Shown: piece after piece, positions 31,063 to 40,504 of the stretch
Layout of the letters: each line of letters opens with the position of its first letter
Numbering within the stretch: position 1 is the stretch's first letter
Source: Syntrophotalea carbinolica DSM 2380
GTDB taxonomy: Bacteria > Desulfobacterota > Desulfuromonadia > Desulfuromonadales > Syntrophotaleaceae
DNA length: 64,000 nt
Assembly (NCBI RefSeq): GCF_000012885.1
Contig: NC_007498.2
Location: 3,442,001 to 3,506,000, forward strand
Direction: 5' to 3'
Made by a program: the position numbers and the translations under genes
Notes under the pieces: generated by a model
Seen by the model: only the letters and a program-made list of their open reading frames with translations
Told to the model about the DNA's origin: nothing
Databases searched by the model: none

Positions 31063-31194
31063 ATCATCCGCGGCGCAGCTGATCCTACCCCCTTTTATCC
31101 GGAGGTAATTTACGCTATCCTTGGTGGTGTCGTCTGCCCGCGGCCTCCGCCGTCCAGGGCTTACTTGTGAACACCATCTTCGCCGGAGGTACCG

Positions 31195-31587
31195 ATGCGA
31201 GGCCTGCTGATCCGCTGGTGTGTGCTGACCCTTGCCATTCTGCTTGCCGCTTACCTGCTGCCGGGCATCACCGTGGGCGGACCCTTTTCCGCCTTTTTCG
31301 CCGCCGCAGCCCTCGGCATTCTCAATGCGCTGTTTCGCCCCATTCTGCTGCTGGTCACCCTGCCGCTGAATATTCTTACCCTTGGGCTGTTCACTTTTGT
31401 CATCAATGCCCTGATGCTGATGATGGCATCTGGCGTTATCGGCGGCCTGCAGGTTCGCGGGTTCTGGTGGGCGGTGCTCGGGTCCCTGATCATCAGCACC
31501 GTCAGTTGGCTGTCGACGTCGCTGATCAACGAAAGCGGACATGTGGAAGTTATTTCTCTGCACAAGCGCCGCGGGCGCTGGGAGTAA
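31195..31587 (+). CDS. YvlD-like / phage-holin-IV superfamily membrane protein
   Basis: This 130-residue protein has about four membrane segments: residues ~7-26, 31-48, 53-78 and 88-108. It matches the small family often called mycobacterial 4-TMS phage holin IV or YvlD. The repeated L-N-A-L-F-R-P-I-L and L-P-L-N-I-L-T-L-G sequence is the family signature. Despite the name these are chromosomal genes in most bacteria and lysis function is not shown. The basic C-terminal tail (HKRRGRWE) probably faces the cytoplasm. It sits with another small membrane protein and an M23 peptidase. Confidence 0.85.
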   Translation: MRGLLIRWCVLTLAILLAAYLLPGITVGGPFSAFFAAAALGILNALFRPILLLVTLPLNILTLGLFTFVINALMLMMASGVIGGLQVRGFWWAVLGSLIISTVSWLSTSLINESGHVEVISLHKRRGRWE

Positions 31588-31625
31588 AAGCCTTTGCGTG
31601 AAAAGGGCTGTCCTGAGGAGGATCT

Positions 31626-32021
31626 ATGTTACGCAATCTGAGTGCCGCTTTTACCGGTGGAGCGATCGGTGGCCTGCTCTCCAGTCTGCTGTTCTGGGAG
31701 CTGGGACGTGACGGCGTCATTGCCTGGATGGGCATCGGTCTTCATCCCGGCCTGTCCCTTGCATGGCTTTATCCCCGCCTGGTGATCGGCGGGCTGTGGG
31801 GGCTGTTGTTCACCTTGCCCCTGCTGCCCGGTCGCCCGGCCACCCGAGGCCTGCTATGGAGTCTTGCTCCGTCGGCCTTCATGCTGTTACACCAGATGCC
31901 CATGGCGGGCCGGGGGTTGTTCGGATTCGGGTACGGTGCGCTGACTCCGCTGTTGGTACTGCTGGTTTACGCGGTATGGGGATTGACGGCGGCACTCTGG
32001 TATCGCACCGCGGCACGCTGA
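31626..32021 (+). CDS. Hypothetical small membrane protein
   Basis: This 131-residue protein has about four hydrophobic segments: residues ~8-28, 49-66, 74-90 and 98-124. It is rich in Gly/Leu and lacks charged residues except at segment edges. I do not recognise the family. The ATG has a GAGGAGG site and the gene begins 38 bases after the YvlD-like gene, so they are probably cotranscribed. Role unknown. Confidence 0.75.
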   Translation: MLRNLSAAFTGGAIGGLLSSLLFWELGRDGVIAWMGIGLHPGLSLAWLYPRLVIGGLWGLLFTLPLLPGRPATRGLLWSLAPSAFMLLHQMPMAGRGLFGFGYGALTPLLVLLVYAVWGLTAALWYRTAAR

Positions 32022-32113
32022 CCGGCACCTCCCGGGCTCCCCACACATGAAGAGGCCGGCGCGCCTCTTCGATTCTTTTGACTTCAAGAAACACTTTGCG
32101 AGGTATATTCACA

Positions 32114-33415
32114 GTGAAAAACCATGCCATCATGATCGTTTTACTGCTCATTGTCGGCGCCGCCATCGGCTATCTTTTCCTGCGCGATAACGCACCCCCG
32201 CAGATCACCCTGTCTCCCGCCAGCGGTGCCGTATCGACCCGGAAACCGCCGGTGCTGCACCTGCAGGATTCCGACACCGGCCTGAAATCCGTTGTCGTCA
32301 GTGTTTCCCAGGAGGGCAAAGTCACCGAGTTGCTCAACAAAACCTTCCAGCGCGGCATAAAGCAGGCAGAGATTCCCTTGGCCCTGGAAAAACTGTCTCT
32401 CAAAAACGACACGCTGCAACTCACCGTCAAGACCAGCGATTACGCCACCCTGGCGAATAAAGGGGAGCAGAATTTTACTTTTGAATACGATACCAAACCG
32501 CCGGTGATTTCGGTTTTGACCACCGCCCACAACGTTTACGAAGGGGGAGTCGGTCTGACCATGTTCCGGGTCAACGAAGATGTCAAATATGCCGGGGTCC
32601 AGGTGGCGGATCGTTTTTTCCCGGCTTACCGGCAGGATAACGGCGTCTACGCCTGCCTGTTCGCCTGGCCGCACAATATCCGGCGCAGTGCCTTTTCACC
32701 GCGCGTGATCGTGGAGGACCAGGCGGGCAACCAGCGCACAGGCGGTTTTTACTATCACTCCATTCCCCGCCCGGGGCGAAGCGACAGGATCAATATCAGC
32801 CAGCGGTTTCTGGACAACAAAATGCCCGATTTTCAGCATTATTTCCCGACGGTGACCGACCCCTTGCAACTCTTTCTGCGGGTCAACAACGAACTGCGGG
32901 CCAAAAACGTTGCCAAGCTGAATGACCTGGCCGCGAAAACCGCCGATCGCCCCCTGTGGCAGGGCGCCTTTTTGCGGCTGCCCAATGCGGCTCCCCGCGC
33001 GGACTTCAACGATAAGCGCGATTACATGTTCAACGGCAAAAAAGTCGACCATCAGACCCACCTGGGCCTGGACCTGGCTTCTCTGGCGGCATCTCCGGTA
33101 CCGGCCAGCAACAGCGGCACGGTTATCATGGCAGAGGATTTCGGCATCTACGGCCAGTGCATCATCATCGATCACGGCCTCGGCCTGCAGAGCCTTTACT
33201 CCCACCTGAGCAGCATCGACGTGGCCGTCGGTGATCAGCTCAGCAAAGGGCAGATCATCGGCCGCACAGGTGCCACCGGCATGGCCGGCGGCGACCATCT
33301 GCATTTCGGCATCGTCCTGTCCGGCCTCCAGGTCAACCCCCGCGAATGGCTTGACGGCCACTGGATCAAAGACAACTTTACCGATAAGTGGCAACGAACC
33401 ATGGCCCAGCCCTGA
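32114..33415 (+). CDS. M23-family peptidase (LytM domain), membrane-anchored
   Basis: This is a peptidoglycan-directed metallopeptidase or scaffold of ~433 aa. The GTG at 32114 has a GAGGT site and gives MKNHAIMIVLLLIVGAAIGYLF, an N-terminal membrane anchor; the frame is also open from a TTG at 32078. The middle ~250 residues are predicted beta-rich periplasmic domains. The C-terminal LytM domain keeps zinc ligands HxxxD (HLGLD) and HLHFG, so it should be active. Likely roles are cell-wall remodelling or division. A bidirectional terminator follows. Confidence 0.88.
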   Translation: MKNHAIMIVLLLIVGAAIGYLFLRDNAPPQITLSPASGAVSTRKPPVLHLQDSDTGLKSVVVSVSQEGKVTELLNKTFQRGIKQAEIPLALEKLSLKNDTLQLTVKTSDYATLANKGEQNFTFEYDTKPPVISVLTTAHNVYEGGVGLTMFRVNEDVKYAGVQVADRFFPAYRQDNGVYACLFAWPHNIRRSAFSPRVIVEDQAGNQRTGGFYYHSIPRPGRSDRINISQRFLDNKMPDFQHYFPTVTDPLQLFLRVNNELRAKNVAKLNDLAAKTADRPLWQGAFLRLPNAAPRADFNDKRDYMFNGKKVDHQTHLGLDLASLAASPVPASNSGTVIMAEDFGIYGQCIIIDHGLGLQSLYSHLSSIDVAVGDQLSKGQIIGRTGATGMAGGDHLHFGIVLSGLQVNPREWLDGHWIKDNFTDKWQRTMAQP

Positions 33416-33438
33416 GCCGCGTCTCGCAATGTGTAAAA

Positions 33439-33468
33439 CAAAAGGCTGCCCGAAAAGGCAGCCTTTTG
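33439..33468. terminator. Bidirectional terminator
   Basis: A 12-bp perfect stem CAAAAGGCTGCC/GGCAGCCTTTTG has a 6-base loop. T-rich tails occur on both strands. It lies between the convergent M23 gene and BON-domain gene. Confidence 0.85.
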
Positions 33469-33549
33469 TATTTCCGTTTTTAGCTCAGCATATCTCTAAA
33501 AGAGACAAGCCTTGCCAACAGCCAGGCACAATGCCCGATCCGCCGGAGG

Positions 33550-34209
33550 TTAGCCGACAGCAAGAAGATTATTGACGTCAACGACACCGGGGGTGAACCA
33601 GCAGTCGTTTTCTGCCGCCGCTTTTTCGATATCGGAATTGGCCCGGCCGCGCAATGTCACCATGCCATCGCTTACCTGAACCTGAAAATGCTTGGGATCG
33701 ACCAACGGATCTTTTTCGAGGATGACCAGGAGGTTATCCTTGAGCTCCTCGTCATTGTCCTCTTCCGGCGGTACGATCGTTATCATGTTGAGCACGTTCC
33801 TGACCCCCGGCACCCACCAACTCATAACTTCGCAAAGTCGGTGCTGCACCATGGAATGAACCCGCCCCCGCAAGGTCACGTGCCCATCGATATCGGTCTC
33901 GATATCGATATGTTCCTCATCGATGTTGCGCTCCTGGATAAACGCATGGCGGATGTGTTGTGTGATTTCCTTGTGCCCCATCCTGTGGGCAATGGCGACA
34001 TCCAACAGGTCGTATGCCTGCCGCACCCCCGGCACCTGTTCGGCCAGGCGTTTGGCCAGGCGTTTGCCCGCGATGGTATCGATGGTTCCGGCAAGCGTTG
34101 CCGTGCCATCATGGTAGCTGATGCGTAAATGGCTTTCGGGCAGTTTGATACGGATATCGTTGGCAAGTGCGCCTTCGATCAATTTTCGGATACGTTCGTC
34201 ATCGTTCAT
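33550..34209 (-). CDS. Triple BON-domain protein
   Basis: This 219-residue protein is built of three BON domains, roughly residues 5-72, 77-145 and 150-219. Each carries the pattern V-x-L-x-G followed by a V-P-G-V-x-x-V strand (TATLAGTID, HVTLRGRVH, MVTLRGRAN). BON domains bind phospholipid and usually occur in periplasmic proteins such as OsmY. Here no signal peptide is visible from the ATG at 34209, which has AGGGAGGG at 9 bases; a GTG two codons upstream is too close to it. Location is therefore unclear. Osmotic or envelope stress is the family's usual context. Confidence 0.88.
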   Translation of the reverse strand: MNDDERIRKLIEGALANDIRIKLPESHLRISYHDGTATLAGTIDTIAGKRLAKRLAEQVPGVRQAYDLLDVAIAHRMGHKEITQHIRHAFIQERNIDEEHIDIETDIDGHVTLRGRVHSMVQHRLCEVMSWWVPGVRNVLNMITIVPPEEDNDEELKDNLLVILEKDPLVDPKHFQVQVSDGMVTLRGRANSDIEKAAAENDCWFTPGVVDVNNLLAVG

Positions 34210-34236
34210 GGCCACTAACCCTCCCTAAGCCGGTTA

Positions 34237-34378
34237 GTTTCTCCCGGAAACGGCCCCTTACCCCGCTCTCTGCGTCTATCGGTTCGTTTCGTGACAACGC
34301 CCCGGCCCTTATCCTCCGGATAAGCGGAGCCTGTCCCCTTGCACGGTGTTACCTTCTTTCAGTTTAATCCCGGATGGT
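34237..34378. mobile_element. Probable diverged MITE copy 3
   Basis: The 430-base gap between the BON gene and the chemoreceptor gene contains a segment resembling the element at 9208-9452. The left part starts GTTTCTCCCGGAAACGG and continues CTCTCTGCGTCTATC. A possible right end, AGTTTAATCCCGGATGG, lies at 34361-34376. Divergence is considerable and no target duplication is evident. The rest of the gap shows no gene. Confidence 0.45.
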
Positions 34379-34571
34379 GTTTTCTCAAGCTCCCGGGTAC
34401 GGAACATCCCGGCATCGAATACGTCCGGCTGTCCGCACCTTTCATGCTTCGGTTGCGTGCGGCTGCGGCACTGTGTTCGGTTGGCTCCATAATTTGCGGG
34501 CGTGCCGATTTTGGAAACAACCGCCTGATTTGATGTTCCCGAGATACGATAAGGGGGAGATTTTCCCTGTT

Positions 34572-34616
34572 AAAACGGACGAAGGCTGCCTCAAACAGGG
34601 CAGCCTCCGTCTGTTT
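34572..34616 (-). terminator. Terminator of the chemoreceptor gene
   Basis: GGCTGCC pairs with GGCAGCC and an outer ACGGA/TCCGT extends the stem. On the minus strand it is followed by TTTTAA. It lies 25 bases past the chemoreceptor stop. Confidence 0.75.
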
Positions 34617-34640
34617 TACAAGTGTGTGATCCGGTTAACT

Positions 34641-36728
34641 TCAGTATTTGCCGAAGTCCGCATCATCGAGAGCGATTTGCGGTATCGAGCTGTTTTGTCC
34701 CGCCGTTTCGGCTTTCAGCGTTTGGGCCGCCTTGGGAGCAGAGATTGACGGCTGTTGAGCATAACCGGGTGCTGGGGGTTTTGCAGCATGACCACGCAAA
34801 CGAAACTGACTTAACAACTGACGCATGTAGGCCGATTGACTGGATAACTCCTCGGCTGCCGCTGCGCTTTCTTCGGCGCCGGCGGTATTGCTCTGAGTGA
34901 CGGCGTCAATTTGATTGATGCCGTCGTTGACCTGGGCGAGACCGTCCGACTGTTCTTTGGAGGATGCGGCAATTTCTCCCACCAAATCGGCGGTTTTGCC
35001 GATACCGACCACAATCTCTTCCAGAGCTGCGGCGGTACGGTTGGCAATATCGGTGCCGTTTTCTCCTTTTTTGACACTGCCTTCGATCAACTCGGCCGTT
35101 TCCCTGGCGGCATCGGCGCTACGCGCGGCCAGGTTACGGACTTCCTCGGCGACTACGGCAAAGCCCTTGCCATGTTGTCCGGCTCGCGCCGCTTCGACTG
35201 CTGCATTCAGTGCCAACAGATTGGTCTGAAAGGCGATTTCGTCGATGGTTTTGATAATCTTGCTGATATTTTGGCCCGATTCGCTGATTTCCTGCATCGC
35301 GGCAACCATCTGCTGCATTTGTTCACTGCCGCCATGCGCTGCTCTTCTCGCCGTATTGGCCAGGCTGTTGGCTGTCTGCGCATTCTCCGCATTCTCATGG
35401 GTGCGGCCGGACAGTTCGCCCAGGCTGGCACCGATTTCCTCGATGGCAGCCGCCTGCTGGGTAGCTCCCTGAGACAGCGCCTGGGCGGAATCTGCGACTT
35501 GGCCGGAACCGGAATCGATTTGCTCGCTGGCGCTGTCGATTTGCCTAAGGATGTCATTGAGGCGATCGGTCATGTTGCGCAAGGCCCGGCCGAGCACATC
35601 ATGTTCCGAGGTCAAGACCACATCCCGGGTCAGGTCGCCGTCAGCAATCGCTTCGGCCAATGCGGCTCTTTGCTGGAGGCTGTCGGCCATGGTGTCAAGG
35701 GCCTCGGCGAGCAGTCCCAGCTCGTCTCGGCGGCTAAAGTGCAAGCGACCGGAGAGATCACCGTTCTTGATATCCTGGGCGAATGCGACACCCTTGCCGA
35801 GGATATTGGTAATCGGCCTGACAATCAAAATGACCATAACGGCCAGCACCAGCACAACGATAATGCCGATGATGCCATTGCGCATGATCAGACTGTCGAT
35901 CACGCTGAAAATATCCTCGGTATCCGCTCCGGCGGCAACGAACCAACCGGTGGTCGGCTCGGTACGGAAACTGACGATTTTTTCAATCCCCTCAAAGGTG
36001 TAGGTCTCGATGCCATTTTTCCGGCTCATCAACTGCTTACCCCAGTCAAAAGCACTGATGTTGGTTTGCAGGATGACATCCGTATCCGGATGGCTGCAGA
36101 TCATGCCCGTCTTGTCGGTCATGAAGGCGTAACCGTCGCTGCCGATTTTGATCGGCACAATGAACTGTTCCGTAAACTTGCTAAGCTCGATGCATGACGT
36201 CAGAACACCGATCACCTCTCCATGCAGCTTCATGGGCTCCGCTATGGTGAAAATCGGCCGTCCGGTGACTTTACTTTTGATGACATTGCTGATGTTGTTT
36301 TGGCCCTGCATCCCCAACTTGAAATAGGAACGGGTCGACAGGTCAAGCCCGATCACCTCCGGATTGGGATGGGCCACAACCTTTCCGGTTCTGTCGATAA
36401 GTGTAATGGAATCGTAAATATCGTAGGTCTTCATAAACTCCTGCATGAGTTTATTGGCTTTTTCGAGCTCTTCCGCACGGGGTGTTTCCTGCGACAGTAT
36501 TTTGGTGAATATTTCCTGTCGGCACTGTGTTTTGAGATCACCGCGCAGGTCCTGGATCCAGGCCGATATTTGCGCGGACAGATTCCGGGTGAGGGTTTCC
36601 AGCTGGTCGGTGATGATGTTCTGGACAATATGGGATGTGGTTCGGGTGGAGAGGACCGCGGATAGGGCCATGCCGAGTATAATAAAACCGATCACAGGGA
36701 ACAAAATACGATTGCGAAGGGATTTCAT
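34641..36728 (-). CDS. Methyl-accepting chemotaxis protein with periplasmic Cache-type sensor
   Basis: This 695-residue transmembrane chemoreceptor has TM1 at residues ~10-32, a periplasmic sensor at ~33-285 resembling a dCache domain ([18 protein letters not shown] and [14 protein letters not shown]), and TM2 at ~288-312. A HAMP segment follows, then the signalling domain with the hairpin tip [21 protein letters not shown]. The C terminus (DDADFGKY) lacks the CheR/CheB-binding NWETF-type pentapeptide. The start at 36728 is chosen for MKSLRNRI and a GGAG 11 bases away. A sequence identical to the sigma-28 -35 box, TAAAGTTT, occurs on this strand at 36845-36852, but a matching -10 is weak. No che genes are nearby. 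Confidence 0.92.
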   Translation of the reverse strand: MKSLRNRILFPVIGFIILGMALSAVLSTRTTSHIVQNIITDQLETLTRNLSAQISAWIQDLRGDLKTQCRQEIFTKILSQETPRAEELEKANKLMQEFMKTYDIYDSITLIDRTGKVVAHPNPEVIGLDLSTRSYFKLGMQGQNNISNVIKSKVTGRPIFTIAEPMKLHGEVIGVLTSCIELSKFTEQFIVPIKIGSDGYAFMTDKTGMICSHPDTDVILQTNISAFDWGKQLMSRKNGIETYTFEGIEKIVSFRTEPTTGWFVAAGADTEDIFSVIDSLIMRNGIIGIIVVLVLAVMVILIVRPITNILGKGVAFAQDIKNGDLSGRLHFSRRDELGLLAEALDTMADSLQQRAALAEAIADGDLTRDVVLTSEHDVLGRALRNMTDRLNDILRQIDSASEQIDSGSGQVADSAQALSQGATQQAAAIEEIGASLGELSGRTHENAENAQTANSLANTARRAAHGGSEQMQQMVAAMQEISESGQNISKIIKTIDEIAFQTNLLALNAAVEAARAGQHGKGFAVVAEEVRNLAARSADAARETAELIEGSVKKGENGTDIANRTAAALEEIVVGIGKTADLVGEIAASSKEQSDGLAQVNDGINQIDAVTQSNTAGAEESAAAAEELSSQSAYMRQLLSQFRLRGHAAKPPAPGYAQQPSISAPKAAQTLKAETAGQNSSIPQIALDDADFGKY

Positions 36729-36858
36729 CAAAAAAAAACTCCTATAAACAGTGACTTGCAAGCCACTTGCGATTAACTTTTAAAGCGGTTAATGTTTAGG
36801 TCGAAAACTATTGGAATTAGTACATTAGGAAGCTTGCGTGCGGGAAACTTTAGCGTAT

Positions 36859-36940
36859 CAACCGTTGGCAGCCGGTTGAATGGCCGAAGGAATTTCGGGG
36901 ACGGTCCCGTTTCAAGTGATTAACTGTTGGCAGCCAGTTA
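36859..36940. other. Two 20-base imperfect palindromes with compensatory changes
   Basis: CAACCG-TTGGCAGC-CGGTTG (36859-36878) and TAACTG-TTGGCAGC-CAGTTA (36921-36940) share the same loop. Stem differences are matched on both sides. They lie in the 725-base region between the chemoreceptor and the nitrilase, which otherwise contains MITE copy 2 and no supported gene. Confidence 0.7.
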
Positions 36941-37140
36941 AATCAGCGAATGACAGGCCGGGTACATGTCTCCGGGAAAGAGGATTTTCCCTCGCCCAAA
37001 ATTCATAAAAGGACAGGATCAGGTTGCAGCGAACCATTTTGCACTGCACCTGCCGTCGATGGAAGAAAAAAATTCGCTAAAAAAGAAAAAACCTCAGCCA
37101 ACCCACCCATTGCAGCGACTCGGAAGGGCAAATTAACTTT

Positions 37141-37312
37141 GTTTTCATCCGAAAACGGTCCTTTTCCCCAATCTCTGCGTCAATCTTCCCACTTGCTTGT
37201 GCGGCGTAAAAACTACGCCTCCGCGCAAGTGCTCGATTTTCTTGACCTTGGGAAAAATCACTCGTTTCCCTTATGAAAACTACGCAGTGTGCATCCTGAG
37301 TTTCCGGATGCA
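37141..37312. mobile_element. MITE-like element, copy 2, internally deleted
   Basis: This 172-bp copy of the element at 9208-9452 is nearly identical except for a clean 71-bp internal deletion. It is flanked by direct repeats: GCAAATTAACTT at 37128-37139 and again at 37310-37321. Part of the right-hand match (GCA) may belong to the element, leaving a duplication of ~9 bases. Confidence 0.8.
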
Positions 37313-37453
37313 AATTAACTTAAGGAGAACCCTCCGGCCAGCCCCCATCGGTCCACCAACAAACACCATCATTGTCGTCGCGCCCCGATAAGCCTGTTGT
37401 ATCTATCTCTGTGCCGGATATAATCGGATACCCTGTCCAGCAGAGGAGAACAT

Positions 37454-38290
37454 ATGACAGAAAACGGTTTATCGGATCTGGGGGCTTTTCGTCTGGCACT
37501 GGTGCAGTCGGTATCGGAGATCGGCGATTGCACCCGTAATCTGGAAGGGATCGCCCGCTGGACCGAACAGGCGGCGCGGCAAGGCGCCGAGATGGTCTGC
37601 TTTCCGGAATTGGCCATTTGCGGCTACACCCGCAGCGGGATTGGCGAGCTTGCCGAAGTGGTGCCGGGACGGGCTTCTTGCCACCTGGCGGCATTGGCCC
37701 GAAAGCATCGCATGGTGGTGTCGGCCGGTCTGATCGAAAAATCCGGGTCAGCGTGTTACATCACCCAGTTGGTCGCTTCAGCCGACGGTTCGATAGAACG
37801 TTATCGCAAAACCCACCTTGGCCGTCGCGAACGCGAGGTATTTTGCGCCGGTGATGCATTGCCCGTCTTTACGACCAGAAGCCGCGCGGGAATGCCGATA
37901 ACATTCGCCATAGGGCTGTGTTACGATCTGCATTTTCCCGAGCTGGCCACTGCTTATGCGGTGCAGGGAGCGCAACTGCTGCTGGCACCCCATGCTGCTC
38001 CCCATGCCGGTCCCGATCGCATGCAATTGTGGCAGCGCTATATGGGAGCCCGCGCCTATGACAACACCATGTATGTTGCCGCCTGCAATCATGTTCAAAA
38101 ACTCAAAAGCAGCGATTGCAGTGGCGGTCTGGGGGTGTGGGACTATCGCACCGGCACCTTGCTTGCCCAACGCACCGAACCGGGTGAAGGGTTACTGTTT
38201 TGGGATCTCGATCTCGATGGAGTGAACCGCACGCGTGCACAAGGGCGAACGTTTTTTCTGGACGACCGCCGTCCCGAGCTGTTTCGATGA
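37454..38290 (+). CDS. Carbon-nitrogen hydrolase (nitrilase superfamily)
   Basis: This 278-residue cytoplasmic amidase/nitrilase-fold enzyme has a complete catalytic triad: Glu52 (FPELAICGY), Lys119 (YRKTHL) and Cys156 (GLCYDLHFPE). The YDLHFPE motif and Lys region resemble omega-amidase or N-carbamoyl hydrolase branches, but the substrate cannot be fixed. Length is typical. The ATG follows GAGGAG. A strong terminator separates it from the convergent BtuB-like receptor gene. Nothing else suggests a pathway. Confidence 0.9.
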   Translation: MTENGLSDLGAFRLALVQSVSEIGDCTRNLEGIARWTEQAARQGAEMVCFPELAICGYTRSGIGELAEVVPGRASCHLAALARKHRMVVSAGLIEKSGSACYITQLVASADGSIERYRKTHLGRREREVFCAGDALPVFTTRSRAGMPITFAIGLCYDLHFPELATAYAVQGAQLLLAPHAAPHAGPDRMQLWQRYMGARAYDNTMYVAACNHVQKLKSSDCSGGLGVWDYRTGTLLAQRTEPGEGLLFWDLDLDGVNRTRAQGRTFFLDDRRPELFR

Positions 38291-38322
38291 ACCGCACCGG
38301 ACGGCTCATGGGAAGGCGAAAA

Positions 38323-38363
38323 AAACAGGCCGCTACCCGTCAAGGGCAGCGGCCTGTTTTTTG
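38323..38363. terminator. Bidirectional terminator
   Basis: AACAGGCCGCTaCCC pairs with GGGcAGCGGCCTGTT and T-runs follow on both strands. It lies between the convergent nitrilase and BtuB-like genes. Confidence 0.85.
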
Positions 38364-38374
38364 TAAAGCCTCGG

Positions 38375-40330
38375 TTAGAAGGTAACTTCGTACCCGATAA
38401 GCGCCAAACGCGGCATTTCGTAGTATTCGTACTGGTAGCTGCTTTCCGGATCCTGATTGCCGGCACTCACCACTTCTTCATCCAGCAGATTGGTGACGGT
38501 CACGTAAACCCGGCCCACGGGCAAACGGTACCCGGCACTGATATCCATGGTATAGGCATCATCCAGATAGTCCTCCCGCCCCGCAAGAATGGTTCCGCTC
38601 AATTCCACATCGAACTTGTGCCATTGCCAGGAAGCTCCCAGGCTGGATTGGAACTTCGGCCCCGGCCGATACTCCTGACCGTCCGGATCCTCGGCGGACG
38701 GGTCGGCCCAATATCCCGAACAGCGCAGGGCCAGGGTATGCCATGGTCCCCTACTGCCGACAAACGGCCGCCAGTCAGCTTGCCATTCCACACCGATACT
38801 TTCGTAATCGCCTGCGTTAAAGTAGGTCTTGTCATCGACTCCGTCGATATAGCCGGTGTCGATTTTATCCTCGTAATCCATATAGAACCCGGCCAGGCGA
38901 ACTTTCAGGCCTCTGCCGGTGAACTTGACCCCGGCCTCGTAGGTTTTGCCTTTTTCGGGACGCAGATCCGGATTGCCGACCAGCCGGGACGAGTCGTTGA
39001 ACATCTGATTGAAGGTCGGTGCCCGGAACGCCGTGCTGAAATTGGCGAACAACCGGGTCGTTTCGGTCAATTGGAAACTCAGTCCGGCAGCCGGCAGCCA
39101 GCGGTTATATTCCTCCCCTTCCTTTTCGGGGAGAATGAATTGTTCGCGCATGCCCAGCGTCAGTGTCAAACGCTCAAAAAAGGTTTTCTCCGCCTCGACA
39201 AAGGCCGCGGCATCGTGGCGGTGATGTTCCTTGTACTTGTAGCGGTAATTGGCTGCCCGATAGATATATTCCGCACCCGTCGTCAGGGCGATGTCTTCCG
39301 GCAGTTCGAAGCGATAGTCGCCCGACAGTCCGGCGTTGTACTCCTTGTTCCAGGAGTCTTTGGAGCCATCCGTGACCTTTTTACCACCGTAGACATCGTA
39401 GTCGACATTGGTGGTCCCCAGGGAAAAGAATCCCTTCAGGCGATAGCGGTCTTTCTCGTAGCGCACATCGGTGAAGAGTTTGTATTTTTGCTGGGTGAAC
39501 TGGTTCTCTAGTTTTCCCGCAATGCCGCTTTTGCCGCCCGCGTCGTAAACTTTTTGCCAACCGCTGCGATAATAGCTGGCAAGCAGATCAAAGGTCAGGT
39601 CCTGCAGCGGACTGAAGCTCAGGTTAAACCCGTAACGGTCCGTATTGCCGACGTCGTAGTGCGCAGGGGTGCTTCTGGAGGTGGGGTTCAGGTAAGTCTT
39701 CTGATAGATTTTGTGCAGATCGTTGAGATGCTGGTAAGTCATACCGGCGGTCAGATTGGCGCGACTGATTCCGACGCTGTAATTCCGATAACCGTATTCG
39801 CCGAGCTCCGCGCGCATGCTGGTCAGAGCGACCTCTTCCGGCTGTTTGGTGATGATGTTGATGACCCCGGTCATGGCATCGGCACCGTAAAGGGTCGAGG
39901 CGGCTCCTTTAAGAATCTCAACCCGGTCGATCTGCTCGATGGGAATGGTATCGAGATCGTAGGACGCGCCTCCGGCACCCTGAATGGGCATGCCGTTAAC
40001 CAGGACCAGCTCCCCCCCCGGCAGGCCGCGAATGCTCAGGTCGCTGGTCATGCCGCCGTTGCTGAGGCCCAGGGGACCCTGGGTTTTGAATGCCAGGCCA
40101 CCCGCTTTGCTCAGCCCCTCGTAAAGATTTTGCGCACCGCGCGCCTGCATATCCTCGGCTGTAACCACCGTGACCAGACGGTGGCTCGCGCTTTCCGTGA
40201 CAGGAAACCGGGTACCCGTAACCACCACCGCATCCAGGGTGCGGTGCGCCTCGGCTCGCAACGGAGCCGGCAATAAACAGGCCCCCAGACATAACAGGAC
40301 TGCCCCTCGTGAAAAATAATTGCCGAGCAT
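38375..40330 (-). CDS. btuB: TonB-dependent outer-membrane receptor, BtuB-like
   Basis: This 651-residue outer-membrane importer has a signal peptide at residues 1-~28, ending LRAEA. The TonB-box-like VVVTGTRFP follows. The plug domain has LSIRGLPGGELVLVNGMPI and GADAMTGVINIITK. A ~500-residue 22-strand barrel ends in a Phe-terminated strand (IGYEVTF). The start at 40330 is set by AAGGAGGG; the longer open frame runs through a riboswitch. The cobalamin riboswitch upstream makes cobalamin or a corrinoid the likely cargo; without it the family alone would not say. No btuCDF genes are in the window. Confidence 0.9.
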   Translation of the reverse strand: MLGNYFSRGAVLLCLGACLLPAPLRAEAHRTLDAVVVTGTRFPVTESASHRLVTVVTAEDMQARGAQNLYEGLSKAGGLAFKTQGPLGLSNGGMTSDLSIRGLPGGELVLVNGMPIQGAGGASYDLDTIPIEQIDRVEILKGAASTLYGADAMTGVINIITKQPEEVALTSMRAELGEYGYRNYSVGISRANLTAGMTYQHLNDLHKIYQKTYLNPTSRSTPAHYDVGNTDRYGFNLSFSPLQDLTFDLLASYYRSGWQKVYDAGGKSGIAGKLENQFTQQKYKLFTDVRYEKDRYRLKGFFSLGTTNVDYDVYGGKKVTDGSKDSWNKEYNAGLSGDYRFELPEDIALTTGAEYIYRAANYRYKYKEHHRHDAAAFVEAEKTFFERLTLTLGMREQFILPEKEGEEYNRWLPAAGLSFQLTETTRLFANFSTAFRAPTFNQMFNDSSRLVGNPDLRPEKGKTYEAGVKFTGRGLKVRLAGFYMDYEDKIDTGYIDGVDDKTYFNAGDYESIGVEWQADWRPFVGSRGPWHTLALRCSGYWADPSAEDPDGQEYRPGPKFQSSLGASWQWHKFDVELSGTILAGREDYLDDAYTMDISAGYRLPVGRVYVTVTNLLDEEVVSAGNQDPESSYQYEYYEMPRLALIGYEVTF

Positions 40331-40388
40331 GAATCCCTCCTTTCGACAATTCAACAAATAGCATCGGGCAGGGGCCGGCACCCGACAT

Positions 40389-40427
40389 AAAAAAATCCCG
40401 GAGAACCTGATACAGGTTCTCCGGGAT
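40389..40427 (-). terminator. Riboswitch-associated intrinsic terminator
   Basis: A perfect 15-bp stem (CCCGGAGAACCTG core) with a 3-base loop is followed by T-residues on the minus strand. It lies between the cobalamin aptamer and the btuB start, as expected of a transcription-terminating expression platform. Confidence 0.85.
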
Positions 40428-40504
40428 CCCGTTTTATCCCAAAGAAAATTGGACGCACTGCGCCCTGGAAACGGTTCAGCCCCGAAACCGGTCCCTATAT
40501 AAAA

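Noticed and set aside
36729-36960. Cyclic-di-GMP riboswitch upstream of the chemoreceptor
   Set aside because: The conserved GEMM core sequences are not present; only the two palindromes are.
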